This document shows, in pieces, positions 48,530-61,400 of a stretch of DNA of 64,000 nt. The first letter of the stretch is position 1. Every line of letters begins with the position of its first letter. Origin of the DNA: Epiperipatus broadwayi (lineage: Eukaryota > Onychophora > Udeonychophora > Euonychophora > Peripatidae); contig JAQFVV010012544.1 of assembly GCA_028023455.1 (NCBI GenBank), positions 868,001-932,000 on the forward strand. Reading direction: 5' to 3'. The translations under genes and the position numbers were made by a program. The notes beneath the pieces were generated by a model that did no database searches, was not told the origin of the DNA, and saw only the letters and a list, made by a program, of their open reading frames with translations.

Positions 48530-48892
48530 TTGTTGAACACGTACGAGGAGGTGTTTTCAGAAGTTCCGGGAGTTATCGAAGGATACGAACACCGAATAAA
48601 ACTTATGGAAGACCAGCCATATCAAGCGCGAACATACCCAATACCACATCAATATAGAAATGCCGTAGAAGAACAGCTACAGAATATGCTAAAATGGGGA
48701 ATTATTTCTAAATGCTCATCACCATACAATAATCCATTGGTGACTGTAAAGAAAAAGGATGGGTCTATTCGATTGTGTTTAGATGCACGACAGTTGAATA
48801 AAATAACAGTGCTAGACACTAATGCCCCGCCACCTATAAGCGAATTATTAATGAAGTTCCATAAAAAAAAATATTTGCGACGTTTGATCTAA
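48530..48892 (+). pseudogene. Reverse transcriptase N-terminal part
   Basis: 120 residues. EVFSEVPG and HRIKLMEDQPYQARTYPIPH form the usual pre-RT segment of gypsy pol. Next come WGIISKCSSPYNNPLVTVKK (family GiIxpSxSPwasPvVxVkK) and KDGSIRLCLDARQLNKIT (family dgsxRxCvDyRxLNxxT), i.e. the fingers of RT. There is no Met; the frame is entered internally. It breaks at about 48870 in a run of nine A, where a single-base indel moves the reading frame to that of the next part, which overlaps it by one base. Confidence 0.9.
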
Positions 48893-49779
48893 TGGCCAGC
48901 TACTGGCAGATCAAGCTTCACCCTGAAGACCGGAAATATACCGCTTTCCGATATAATGGATGGGCATATAACTTTAATCGGGTTCCCTTCGGCTTAAAAA
49001 ACAGTGGAGCGGGACTAATACAATGCCTTGATCAAGTGTTGTCAGAAAAAATTAAGAGTTTAATTACGATGTATGTGGACGACATCATTGTGGCCTCGAA
49101 TAGTGTGGAAGAGCACTTTGAACATTTGAAGCTACTGTTCGGGGAGTGCATAGAAAAGGGAATTAAAATAAATTTGGGGAAAAGCCACCTAATGACTCCG
49201 GAGGTGAAATTCTTGGGACACATTATCAGTGAGCAGGGAATATCTCCAAATCCAGAAAAAATCGAGGCGATACAACAGTTTCCAAAACCAAGGAAGAAGA
49301 AAGACATCAAAGCTTTCCTCAGACTGTGTAATTTTTTCAACCGATTTTATAAAAACTTTTCCTCAGACATGGAACCTCTCTTACAGTTATTAAGGAAGGA
49401 CAAAAGGTGGATGTGGGAAGAGCTACAAGAGCGTAGCTTTGAAAAGGTAAAAAGGGGGTTTCTAAAAGAGGTCATGCTGTCATACCCAGATTTTGACAAA
49501 CCATTTGTAGTGCAAACTGACAGCAGTGGAATGGGCCTGGGAGCCACATTATCTCAGGTGCAGGACGACGGGAAATATGGGGTGTTATTCTTTATAAGTC
49601 GCTTATTAAGTAAGCCTGAAAAAAATTATACAGTAACTGAGAGGGAGGCTTTAGCAATTGTCTGGGCCTTTAAGAAGTTTAGACAGTATTTAATCGGGTC
49701 ACAGGTGATAGTGATTACAGACCATAGGAGCCTTGAGTTCCTTAATCATAGCTTCCTCACGAATAGTAGGCTGATCTGA
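48892..49779 (+). pseudogene. Reverse transcriptase palm/thumb and RNase H
   Basis: 295 residues. YWQIKLHPEDRKYTAF, NFNRVPFGLKNSGAG (usual form PFGLkNAPA; Ala-Pro has become Ser-Gly-Ala) and the catalytic MYVDDIIV (YVDD) are followed by VKFLGHIIS and the thumb. RNase H begins at VVQTDSSGMGLGATL (catalytic Asp) and continues with TEREALAIVWAFKKFRQYL (catalytic Glu) and ITDHRSL (catalytic Asp). It stops at TGA 49777-49779 where the family has a continuing codon before W. The same frame reopens at 49780, so this is a simple nonsense change. Confidence 0.93.
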
Positions 49780-49785
49780 TGGAGT

Positions 49786-50925
49786 TTGATATTACAAGAA
49801 TTTAACTATCGCGTGCAGTATTGCCCAGGCAGAGACAATATGGCGGCAGATGCTTTAATTCGCTATCCGATAGAACCACCGCAGCAACATTTAACTTGTA
49901 ACGATGCGTACATAGCAGCGGCGGAAGTAGATAAAGGCGAGGATATAGAGTGCAGTTTGAAAAGATTAGTGAAAGTGCAAGAAGAAGATACCGAATGTAA
50001 ACAAATAATAGACCGCTTGCGCCATCAGTTTACAGGAAGACCTGTAAACAATACGGTCTGGAAAGAAAAAAAATATTGTTTGAAAAATGGACTTTTACAG
50101 CGTAAAATGAGAGATGAGGAGCATACACGAGTCATTCTTCTAGTGAATATGCGGAAACAAATAATCATGTTCATACATGAAAATTATGGACACTATGGGG
50201 CAAGCAAGACGGAAGGGTTGATAGGCAATTGGTTTTATTGGCCAAGAATGTATAAGAGTGTTTTAGACGTCATTGAGGGATGTACTGTATGTGCGAAAAC
50301 AAAGCCCCAAAACTCATCAAGTGTGGGCCCGTTGAGACCTATATATGCATACCAGCCTAACAGCTTCTTGGCAATAGATTTCTATGGACCCCTACCCCAG
50401 TTTAATCGAAAGAAGTATCTTGTTGTAACATATGATGTTTTTTCCAAATTCGTAGCGATATATCCGGTGACGCAAGCTAATGCCAAACAAACTATACAGG
50501 TACTTGAGCATCAACATTTTCGAGACGTGGGAATCCCAAAGCAGATAATATCAGACCATGGAACTCCCTTTATGTCGGAGGAATGGAAAAGGTGGATGAA
50601 GCGCCACCAGATCAGACATATTCTCACTTCAATTCGTAATCCACAGTCTAATCCCTGCGAACGAGTCATGAGGGAATTAGGGCGCTTATTTCATGTGTAT
50701 CTCCAGAACAATCATCGTGGATGGGTAAAAGAGACCTCGAGAGTGGCGAACATGATAAATTGGTCCAAAAACGAATCCACCGGGTTCGAACCCATCAGGC
50801 TTCATCATGGGAGAAATAGCCCTTACCCATTCAAAACCCCTTTACCGATTAGAACACCACCTATTGATAAGAAGAAAGATGCGGATGAAGCATGCTGTAA
50901 ACTCAGAAAGATGGGAAATATATGA
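49786..50925 (+). pseudogene. RNase H end and integrase
   Basis: 379 residues in the same frame as the preceding part. The start is the RNase H tail: EFNYRVQYCPGRDNMAADAL (family YxPGkxNxvADaLSR). Integrase follows: zinc-binding HENYGHYG and CTVCAK give the HHCC pattern. The catalytic core has LAIDFYGPL (first Asp), IISDHGTPF (second Asp) and NPCERVMREL (Glu), i.e. the D,D-35-E triad is complete. This enzyme would join the element's DNA into the host chromosome. The frame ends at 50925 by a frameshift near 50910; the C-terminal domain is in another frame. Confidence 0.92.
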
Positions 50926-50952
50926 CAAAGGAGACAAGGGAAGAGCAAGGCT

Positions 50953-51147
50953 ATGTTCAGGCTGGGAGATGAGGTCATGGTAAGGGTAAACCTGGTAAGG
51001 GTAAACCCCGTAAGCCATCCGGAAAAGGGGATATATAAGAAATTTCAACCCATATACAACAGGCCATACAAAATCATAAAGGAGTACGGAAATAACGCCT
51101 TCAAAGTCGCCCAAGGGTCAGACTGTAGGGGAACGTTCAATGCGTGA
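50953..51147 (+). pseudogene. Integrase C-terminal domain
   Basis: 64 residues: FRLGDEVMVR (family FxxGDxVlvr), YKKFQPIYNRPYKIIKEYG (GPY/F-like module with Asn-Arg-Pro-Tyr) and NAFKVA. Out of frame with the preceding integrase part because of one or more small indels at 50910-50950. The VNLVR/VNPVS stretch arises from a short local duplication of GGTAAACC(T/C). No chromodomain is visible afterwards. Confidence 0.8.
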
Positions 51148-51301
51148 TCCTTACAATTACTAAAGAAGAAAGCTTAACGAGTAACACGGACACATGAGAA
51201 TAAGAGAGGATGAACTTCCATCAAAATAAATCAAGGAGAATGTATAGTAAGAATAAAGTTAAATGTTGAAACTAAAACCTTCAGATTGATATTTTAGTTT
51301 C

Positions 51302-51321
51302 AAAAAGGGGGGACGGAGAAA
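51302..51321 (+). promoter_or_regulatory. Polypurine tract
   Basis: AAAAAGGGGGGACGGAGAAA directly upstream of the 3' LTR start; the usual primer site for plus-strand DNA. Confidence 0.85.
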
Positions 51322-52950
51322 TGTACCGAGATACATCAGGAAGGAGTGTGCTTTCTACGGAGTTACACATAATTTTGAAAAAAAATATATAAATTGATAA
51401 ACGATTTGTGTAAATATTTAATAAAAATAAAAGGTCTTGTAGAGTAAAATAAGAATAAAAAGATTTTTTTTTCTCATAGACAGTTTTATAAAATATAATT
51501 TTGAATCGTATTTAAATAAAACCTAAAGAACTAAAATTTGATTTAAGATTGCTTTAAGAAAAAAAAAAAAAACAAGGTGGAATTCGTTTTGTCTTATAGT
51601 TATAATAAAAAAAAAAATGTAATCAAAGGAATGTAGTGAACAATGGGAGCTAATGACGAACATAAGAAATTTCCATTAAACGGCTAGTTAGTGAAAATAA
51701 CTTTAACAAAGAAATTGAAATAAAGAAATTGAAATAACTCTAGCAGAGAGTACAAAGTAATTAAAATGACCAATGCAAACACCAGAAAGTCAGCATGGAC
51801 AGTAACTGAAACACCAGAGGATTAGTTACGTATTGTAGATTGAATCCACAAGATAAGGACCGTAAAATATAAAAGGGCGAATTTTCTATTGTATTATTAT
51901 TAAAATTATTTTTATAGATCAAGAGCATTGAATATTAATATACGTCTCAAGTTAAACATAATGCTGCACTGTTAAACCCATCGTGTGAACAGCCGGCTGA
52001 ATCCTTCCCACAATACCAACAGCCAACAGTTCAAATGTCGATCATGGTCGCGTAAAACAAGAAGGAGACGGAGTGTCCACGTGGAGCCCACAGGATCCCA
52101 ACGACATCGGGAAAAGGAGTGCAAAGAGTTAGCGCTAACTGACTGAATGAAATACTATCAGAAGCAACGCTCGGAACCGTGCATAAGGGAGAAAGCTAGG
52201 TAATGTTTATTTCAATTTCTAATTCACTAATTAAAAGCCGTAATAATAAATGGAAAAATAAACTCTGAACTTTATGGTATGAACAATAGTTATTAGTTGT
52301 CTTTAGCTCCATTACCCAGAGATTTTATTGTGATTGTGTGTATAATTATTTTTTTTTATGTATTTATTATATGAAATTTTGATTGTATTAAATATTATTT
52401 GAACTTGAACGAAAGTGTAATTAATTATATTATAAGACCAAACGAAGTGTAATAGCGTAAAGGGGGACTTCATGGGTTAGTGATTACTTAAATTAGATTT
52501 AAATTAAATAATTAAATAAAAGAAAAAGAGAAAGCGAGAAATTTAGCGCAGAGAAAGATTCATAAATTGATTTTTTAGGTAGGCAAACGGGATATTTAAT
52601 TGATTGTTGTAGCTGAGCTAATGGGAGCGGGTACTAGATCATATTGGTCAAGCAGACTTGTCGACAAAGGTCGGCTGGCGCCCATTGGATTTTTTCCTTT
52701 AAATAAATAAAAAGTTTGATTGGCTAATATGTAATCTAGTAAACGAGTGTTAATGTTATTGGCAAATGTTTGCAAATGATATTGATTACTCTACCCGAGG
52801 TACCGACAGCCCCGTGATAGGATTTTGTGTAAGAGGGAGGTACAAAGTTCTGATCGAGTCGTCATTATAAACATTAAACATTTTATTGATTTTATATAAA
52901 TAATGTTTTTTATAAAATTTACGAGACGACGTGTAAAGGGCTAGGTATAA
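51322..52950 (+). repeat. 3' LTR
   Basis: About 1.63 kb. Same ends as the 5' LTR, with scattered substitutions and two fewer copies of the 23-bp unit (51698-51745). Followed by TATATATATTGTACT, resembling the sequence before the 5' LTR. Confidence 0.9.
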
Positions 52951-53299
52951 TATATATATTGTACTTTGATTATGAGAGTGATGGAAATAAAAGAGGAGAT
53001 AAATAAATTAAAATAAAATAAAAGTTAGATAAATGGAATAAAGTAAAATAAGAATATTTTGAAAATTAATGTATGATAAAAGAAATAAAATAAAAATTTG
53101 TAAAATATAATAAAAATGAGTAAACGTAATCATATGTGAAATCTAAAATAAACAAAAAAATCTTATGTAAGTGACAGTTGCATTGTAGTTGATAGAGTTA
53201 TGCATTGTGTGTGTATATATAGGAGTAAGGAAGGAGGGTTAATTGAAGACCATTACTTTGTGACTTCATGATGCATAATGGTCATTGGGGGAGATGAGT
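52951..53299. other. AT-rich, nothing recognised
   Basis: Repetitive AATAAAATAA-type sequence; no supported feature. Confidence 0.5.
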
Positions 53300-53660
53300 C
53301 CTATATTTCTAGGATGAGAACCCAATAGAGAAAATACTGGTCCCATACAATGTGCTGGTAGAGGTATTCCTAGCCCATTATCTAAAATTTGTGCATTGGA
53401 AGTGCAATTCTAGTGTAAGCTACAAACTAGTTTACTGGGAAAAAAAATTCCTAGCATGGTTATAATAAATCTTGCTTTTGGTGTAAGTAAAATTGTCAGT
53501 AGATGTATCCTGCCATTTACAGCATTTACTTATCTTGTAGAATGAAGACCCAGTAGAGAAAATCCTGGTAGAAAAAATTCCAGCATATCAATAGTGATTA
53601 AAAGGTTTTTTTTCATAAGTCAAATGGTCAGTACATGCATCCTGCTATTTTCAGCATACA
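53300..53660 (+). repeat. Degenerate tandem repeat
   Basis: TCAGTA(G/C)ATG(T/C)ATCCTGC(C/T)ATTT recurs at about 53496 and 53627, and an ACCCA(A/G)TAGAGAAAAT(A/C)CTGGT block at about 53319 and 53548. This fits old tandem units with irregular spacing. Confidence 0.6.
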
Positions 53661-55547
53661 ACACTCTGAATATATCCATATGGGTGTATGGTGTTGTCCA
53701 AGTAGTCCTGACAATATATATATATATATATATAATCATTACATTCAATGTAGATTATCATGTAATACATAAGTCAGTATAAAAAGACAACATCTATAGC
53801 CTGTCAGTCTCTTGCAATCAAAAACATACTTTAAAGAAGAAAAAATAATATTAACAAAATAAAAATGAAAATCCAAATGTCAGAGCTAAAGTGGTCAAAT
53901 TGACATATTTTCTCTCTCAAATGGGGTGTGATGTAATGATCACAAAATATATGTTGTAAAAGCATATATATTTGTCTATCTGAGTTACATTTTTTATAAT
54001 TTGAAAACAAAATTATTAAGGAAAAGAGAAATGTAAAATAGTTTGGAAAAAATAGATTTTATAAAAATGAAAACAATAAAATAAAACATTGCATCATTTC
54101 TTTTAGAATAAACTGTTTATTAAAAAGAAGGTGGGAAAAGAAATCAAGTGAAATAAAGATTTTTAAGACCCACTCTCTTCTTTTTATAAATTAAATTTAA
54201 AAAATAAAAAGATAAATGTTAAAAGAATAAAGAAATGTGTAATGTTTTAAAATAAAAATTGTCAATAGAATTAATTAGAAAATCTTGTAAACTATCTCAT
54301 TGGCATGAATACAATAAGATAGTAGATGAATGTAGAAAAAAAAGATTAAATAAAAATGTAAAATTAATTAAACCAAATTAAAATTAAGATAAAAAATAAA
54401 CCATAAGAGAGTTAGGTATAAAAAAAGGCAGCTTGTCCATTGTTTACAGTTTCTATTCAAGTTTTCCAAGTTTGTTTTCAATTTCCCAGTTTCAATCAAA
54501 AGAGTGGCAATAATTGCAGAGTTCACCAGTTCTTCAATCAATTCATTACTGATATTAGCATTTAAGGCATAGTTAATGTAATACTCAGTGATCCAGTTCT
54601 TACTGCTACAGAAAATATAAATGTAGAAACTGCAGAAGCAATAATGAGCATTGCTAGAAAATCTGTGGTGCATTTGGCTGGAATTCATGCCCTGAGTCCT
54701 TGACTCCATCAACTGCTCTCAGTTAGAATCAATGCCTCATCCATAATATAGATACTGCCATGTACTCTCTCTCTCCCATTGTTCATCAGAGATATGGAAG
54801 GAAACCCATGAAGCTATTGTTGGAGACCAAAAGGCCAACCAGTTGGAAATCAAATCCCATGGAAATGAAAAACCTAGGAAAATATACTTTTTGATTGTAA
54901 AATATCTAGACATATATTTTTAAAATTGAATTGAACTATAAATGAAAGACAATCAGTAATATTGATTTTCTAACAATTAATGTATACTTATTTATTTTCT
55001 GTGTTAAATTTTACTGTTATTTTTATTTAAATATGTGTGCATGTGAATAAATAAATTTTTGTTTAATATGGTGCTTGTTTTTTCTTTCTTTTTTTTATCT
55101 GTGTTACCAGTAATTTAAAGGGTAGAAATATTTCCATGTGTAATTAGTACTGTCCTGGATCCCCTGATTAAGATTATGAGTTAGACTGGGCATATTTCAA
55201 GCACTGGGTTGAAGTGCCTGTCATGTTGGCATGCTGGCTATATATAATATATGGCCACATGACACCTGAGACTTTATTTAAAATGCTTTAAATGGCAAGT
55301 TTTGGCCCAGCAGTATGGATAACTGCTATGGTCAGGAAAGATGGTTGAGGTTGTCCATTTGTGTAGCCTTGATCTGGCTGTAGATATCATTAATGGTTAA
55401 TCTATCAATAGTATGCTACCCTCTGCTTGAATGTTTGATCTGGTGCTGGAGGCATTAAATAAGAAAGCCAATCTTAAATAATAAAATGTAATAACTAATA
55501 AATTTTAATAAATAATCAATATATCAAAATAATTAATAATGTATAAT
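53661..55547. other. Unassigned; contains one longer open frame
   Basis: A (TA)n microsatellite lies at about 53707-53733. A 114-residue minus-strand open frame (54368-54712) has no recognisable domain; its N-terminal half is Cys/Tyr/Phe-rich and its C-terminal end is hydrophobic. Less A+T-rich patches at 54650-54860 and 55140-55450 look like old repeats but match nothing else in the window that I can see. Confidence 0.3.
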
Positions 55548-55660
55548 AAAACAGGCAAAACTCTTCATACAATTTTTAACAGCTTGAGCAAGAATAAGAA
55601 ATGGTGATCATGTGATGTTTAGTGGTTTAATAAAAATGATAGATATAAAAATATTTAGAC
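55548..55660 (+). repeat. Fragment of the 30.2 kb fold-back family
   Basis: Starts AAAACAGGCAAAACTCTTCA like 30198 and, after an internal deletion, continues with AATAAGAAATGGTGATCATG like 30699. The arms and hammerhead region are missing. Confidence 0.7.
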
Positions 55661-55989
55661 TAAAGATAGTTACAAGTAACCAAAAAGATCCATGTATGTG
55701 GCTGATTGTTACAATATATATATATATACATATATAATATAAATAAAATGTCTGTTAATTAAAACAAAATTGTAATCATAATAAATATAATAAATTTAGC
55801 GGTAATAACTATTACAAACCGTTTTTAAATATGCAGAAGTACGTTCAGTTAATTTCTTAAATTTGCCTCAACTGCCATTAAATTAAAAAAAAAGAAAACA
55901 AAGTGGAAACAAAAGTCATGTGTAATACCAGTTTTCATTACAAATACTTCAGATTTTTCATATGTAGTAATAGCTTTCTCATATTCCAT

Positions 55990-56210
55990 CAGATAAAAGT
56001 TGGATTACATTAGTAACTTTTGGTGGACTACCAATAATGCCATAATCTATTCAATTAATTGAGTCAAGTGCCTTGGACAAATTAATGTCAACATAAATCA
56101 TTTATTGCATTCACCTGAAAGAAGAAAATCTTGTCTGTACTGCTTTTTTATTCTGTCAAACATGTGATTCTCTGATAACAATTCATCCATTTCTGGAAAC
56201 AACCTATTCA
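55990..56210 (-). pseudogene. LINE reverse transcriptase fragment, very decayed
   Basis: On the minus strand, fragments in different frames resemble the RT motif around YVDxxKAFDSIN: YVDINLSKALDSIN (about 56038-56090), then a GSPPKV segment in the place of the family's GCPPKF. Upstream, a RIKKQYRQDF stretch stands where the family has the FRxxRSTxDxIF block. Frameshifts and stops are frequent. The RT motif C (YADD) is not visible. It is probably from the same broad class as the fragment at 25979-26250 but need not be the same element. Confidence 0.45.
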
Positions 56211-56782
56211 AGAAATCATTATCATATAAAAATATGGTAATTTACTCACTTATTAAAATTACATTGTTATTCAGGTCCAAATATCTTTTCTTATATTTCA
56301 AAAAAAAATAGTTATAATGAAAAAATATATATCTTTCTTGTACTTTTAATCCATTAATCATTTATAAATTTCCTATCAATTATTGAATATCTTTATTTAA
56401 ATTGCTATATTACTTATGAAACTTCAATTTATTTTATTATTTTCTCAAGCAAAGAATTTTACTTTTTTAAATAAAGGCACTCATAAAATAATTGTTAGGG
56501 AAACAGATTTATTCTATATGGTTAGTCCAAGTACAGATTTAATTGTATCTACAGCAACGTTTTAAGAAAATCCCATATCTTGTAAAGATCTTGGAAATAT
56601 TTCAAGTCATGTAGCTGTTATAATTTAGTACAGTTAGTAAATAAAAAATAAACCTTTTTTCCCCACTAATATGTTTGAAATAAAATATAATTTAATTCAA
56701 TTATCATTCTAATCCTTGAGTGTGTTAATCTAAAATCTGTTCAACAATTTAAATCACAATTTTGCTCATGTAGTGTTAACTT

Positions 56783-56945
56783 TTTTAACATTGTTACATT
56801 TTTATTTACCATTGTCAAACTCTCTCCGCTCACAACTTTGATACCATCCACCTCAGATAAATACAATAATGATTATTAGTAATTATTTTTTAAACTAGAA
56901 ATTATCTCTAGCACATACATAAACTTTAACCATCGGTTAAAGGTT
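56783..56945 (+). repeat. Dispersed repeat, copy 2
   Basis: Matches 25135-25285 in the same orientation, with several substitutions and small indels. Function and family unknown. Confidence 0.65.
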
Positions 56946-58034
56946 AATACATCTGATTTTTTTTTTATTTTAACTTTCTGAATTCTAACTATACCATAAT
57001 TCATAAGATGCCATTGTTTTAAATATTGATTTATTCAATTCTTATTACAGCAAATTTTTATTTAAATAAAATGATTATGCTAAATAATTCACACATTGTA
57101 TAAAAATTTAATAACAGTAGAGCTTAAAAGTTTACAGAACCAATAACATTATTTCAAATAATTTTGTGCTATAAATTATTAATCCTAAAAATATATGTTT
57201 ATATTCGTGTGTGTGTGTATATATGTGTGTTTATGCAGAGCTATAGTGATTTTTTTTTGGTATTCTTGGCAAATCAAACATGCCAACTCTTTTCTCTCTA
57301 TATATAACCATTAGTTCATTGGTCTACAAACACAATGAATTGGATAAATCTCACATGCCCACTAATAAAATAAATTTTTAATTTAAAAACAACTGAAATA
57401 AATTTGCATCAACGTTTATGTGGTAGCATATATACATATAAACTGTATTAAATTCACATTTAACCATAAAAATATTCACTTATTTATATGTTTGCAAGTT
57501 TTTTTGTTTTTATTACAGCATTTTTCATCTTAGCTCATTCTTATTATAACCATTCATCAACTCCTTATATGTGTATAATATTTATAAAAAAAAAAGTCAA
57601 ATGTGTATGACACTCTAATAATTAGCAAAGTCATTTTAACCAACTTTTAAATAAGATTCTGTCACATGTTAATACTAATCTACCAATCTGATAAAAATAA
57701 TCATTTTATCAACTTCCATGCTATTATGTAGATAAAAAATCAATCATGAATTCTCAAAAGAGCATTTATATTGGCAATGATCTCCATAAGATTTCAATCA
57801 AACCAGCTAACAGTTTCAAATATAATTAAAATATAAATTGTAATAATTATTTTAAAATACCATAAAATATGTAGTGCTGGAAAAAAATAATATCTATGAA
57901 AAAATAAATTCAGATATAATAACTGTAATTTCCAAGACAGGCTTATTAGAGGCATTTTAATATTTACACACAAGTATAATTAACTTGGGAGTTGGGATGT
58001 AATATAGAGGATTTGAAAGATTTTTAAGCTCTTT
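56946..58034. other. AT-rich, nothing recognised
   Basis: (TG)n/(TA)n tracts near 57205-57235; no supported feature. Confidence 0.5.
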
Positions 58035-58495
58035 AAGCTATCCATTATATCTCATACAAACAAAACCTAAGATCACATACATGTGAAAAAGATAAATGAT
58101 TTCAAATATAACAGATTTTATGCTGAACCAGCACACATTATCTAGGTCAGATCATCATCCCTCACACACACACACACACATATATATATATAACCAGTGC
58201 TTGGTTTATATTAAAACAGCAAATCTTCAAACTTTAATGAACAGATTTTCAATGGTATGGATGGCTGAAAAGTTGGAAGGTAAAGTAGATGGAAGCCTGT
58301 CCATTAAAATTGAAGATTTGCTACCTTAATATAAAGTGAGCACTGATTATACATATGTGTGGAAGATGATAATCTGGACCAGTTGATAAGTGCTGGTTCA
58401 GCACAAAAATGTAAATTGGTGATCATTTATCTTTTTCACGTGCATATGGTCTTGTGCTTCAATTGTATGAGATAGAGTGGATAGCTGAAGGGAGA
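58035..58495. repeat. Fold-back element with microsatellite in left arm
   Basis: Arms about 58035-58245 and 58290-58490 (AGCTATCCA...CTCATAC against GTATGAGA...TGGATAGCT; TGCTGAACCAGCAC against GTGCTGGTTCAGCA). The left arm contains a (CA)n(TA)n tract (about 58163-58190) that replaces the corresponding right-arm sequence. A piece of the right arm also occurs at 25288-25325. The 77-residue open frame across the left arm is incidental. Confidence 0.75.
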
Positions 58496-61400
58496 TTTAG
58501 AGACATTTTGACAGACTTAGAAATAAAACTCTCTCTCCCTCTCTTATATTAATGCAATCTATAAATCAGATAACAAATGTTCTACTTCTATTTAATTTGT
58601 TCATTGCTTTGTAGATAGTAAATCAATCATTGATATTTAAAGTGTAAAACTTTCTATTCTCTATAAATATTATTATATGTTGTTAGCATTACATATTTAA
58701 TGGGAGTTATTTATTTAAGGAATTGTTAAAATTATTAAAATTTACAATTTAATTGTTATTTAAACAGATTGTTGCTAATATAAAGTTTTATTCCATTGTA
58801 TATCAATGGTTGATGTGCTATCCATATAATAGTATAAAAGTTAGGCAAATGCTGACAATATTTTATGTAATAGATTGGTAATATTTACTAACGCTTGGTA
58901 TGAATTTAAAAAGAGCATTATTTGCATGTTTAAGTCTACTAAATTTGACTTGAAATTATTTTTATATTATGAGCATTTGAAGTTTATTTCTTCATAAGTA
59001 TGAGACTAATCACCATATTTAGCAGTTATTGTTTTTTAAAGAGTTATTAAAATTATTAGTATATAAGTGTGTGTGGCTATATACAGTATAGTAAACGATT
59101 TTATTATAGAAACACTTTGGTTTTATAAATTTATAAAAGCCCAAAATGTTGTTTTTTTTTAAATATAATTGCAAAAAATGTCTTGTTCATATTAGAAAAA
59201 CAACAAATATTAAAAAATAGTATCATTATGAATATACATAATAATATATATATTAAATCAATATAGTAAAAATTAACCAGTAACAAAATATTAGTATATA
59301 TTTATTAGCAAAACAATCATAATATTTTTATTATAAAATAGATATCATTGGTCAAAATATTGTAATAGTCATGTTCTTCATAATAATCAGTCACTATTCA
59401 ATGAGTATTGATTTCTAATCCTCCCCCCCCCCCCAATAAAAACAAAGAATGAAAAGTTAATTGTGTGTTTTATAATGGTGATACAAATGATTCTATTAAA
59501 CATAATTACACCCATGTATATTTCATGCTGGTATTTTAAAATGCACATCTGAAACTTAAGATATTGCATGCAGTCTATTTTGTGATAAAAAGTTTTTTCT
59601 AAAAGGCTTTTATAATTTGCCTAATTGTAGCCCTCAATTGTATGTTATCTTCAGCCATATCTTCTAAAAGAAAGTGATCAATATTGTATTTCTTTAAAAT
59701 GATTAAACTAATATTTGAAATATAAATAGATCTAGTCTCTCTTATTAAAAGCTTAGCACAAATTCTTAATATTTTTTTTTAGAAAATCTGAATATAATTA
59801 TTTTATATGTTTCATCCAATAAGCATGTGTTCTGGCAATAGCAGATTCAATATCATGCATATTAAAAATGATCATAGGAATCATTAAAATTTTAAATTTG
59901 CCATCAAATATTCACATGATACAAACAATCTACAAGCTTTTTTTTTCTAATGGTTTTATATTAAAAATGAAGTACTAAATTGTAATCTAATATTTCATTT
60001 TTTAAATATATTTAACTAACAATAATAAAAGCAGTGTTAAAGTTTTCTTGGTATTAATTTTTTAATTACTAATTAGCAATCAGTAATTTTTTATGAGAAG
60101 TAGTTAGAGTGGTACCAGTTTTCAAAATTGTGGATCCTAATTAAAAATGAATTATGAATAATTTTAAAACTGTTGCTATGCATTTTCCTTATTTTGCTTT
60201 ATATTTGAGTTAGAAATTAGTATTTCTAAATATAATGTATAAAAATATATAAAATAATTTTGAAAAAAATTATTTGTAGAAAGAAAAAGTATTCGATTAT
60301 TTAAGTAGCAATCTCTTATAATTTCAACTTGCAAACATAGTTAGTTGGATTCATAACAATTTCCTTAAATGAGTCTTTTGAAGCAAAAAATATTTTTTTT
60401 TTTTTTTAAAAAAAAAGCAATACTAGAGAGCCATTATTAAAATTAAAAACGTATTTACTGTTACTATTGAACTCAACGAAACTTATTAAATTTCATAACT
60501 TATATTTGTTTATTCTAGTTTTAAGGAAGGTTTGTTGTTTTTATAACAACAAAAATGTAATTACTAATTTATACCAAATATTCTAAATTGAAGGGTATTC
60601 ATATATTCTTTAATTATCACAATTTATTTACTACTAGCAATTTAGATATAAATAATTACTGAATAAGCACAATACTAGTCATGTGAAAAGTTACACATTC
60701 TGACAATTGAGAGCGACCTTTTTTTATTTGATGAATTAAAGATTAATGAATTACAAAATATCTGAACAAAAGAAGAGATATTTTGGCTTTCTATAACTAT
60801 CATTTTAATTGTTGATTAAAAATGTTAAATGATTTAATTTTGGCAACCCTGTTCAAACTTCTTGTTTATCCACCTGCCTGTCCCACAACTTGTAATTTGA
60901 TTCTGCCCAAGTAAGCAGGAACAATATTTTCTCCGAAAGCAACCTAGCCAATCATCCCAAATTAATTAATAAATGATTATTTAATTACTCTTGTTAGAGG
61001 TCTTTAAAACTCTCATCAGTCAGAATTCACTATTCTTTTTTTTTTTTTTTTTGGAGACTAACTTTTGGGGAAATATTGATTCTACATTAAGCTATTTATT
61101 TCTAAGTTATTTAATCGTTTACCTATTTAAATGTTTTCTGTAATAATTAATGAAAGTTATAAATGATGAGTAATGAGCTCATACGCATATAGAGAGAAGT
61201 TTGAGCCTTAGAGTTGGTGTATTATGATATTCTAAGTGCTTTAGAATGCTTGTACTTTCATATTCATAGGTGGGATAAAACTGTGTTGTGGTGGAGTATT
61301 GTATTATGATTATATATGCTGCAGTAGATATTTAAATTTGTGTGAAATTATCACCAAATATTTTAATTAAAGCGAAATATAATCATAAACTCTTACTATT

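Larger units (their letters stand above)
45434..52950 (+). mobile_element. Ty3/gypsy LTR retrotransposon, nearly full length
   Basis: Two direct LTRs (45434-47110 and 51322-52950) enclose gag, protease, reverse transcriptase, RNase H and integrase in gypsy order; no envelope-like frame was seen. The LTRs differ by roughly one to two percent by eye plus a 46-bp tandem-unit difference, so insertion is fairly recent. The coding part is broken by frameshifts and stops at about 47690, 47754, 48470-48530, 48870, 49777 and 50910-50950. It lies in a TA microsatellite, which hides the target-site duplication. Confidence 0.92.

Noticed and set aside
51150-51301. Envelope gene in the LTR element
   Set aside because: Only about 150 bases separate integrase and the polypurine tract, with no open frame.
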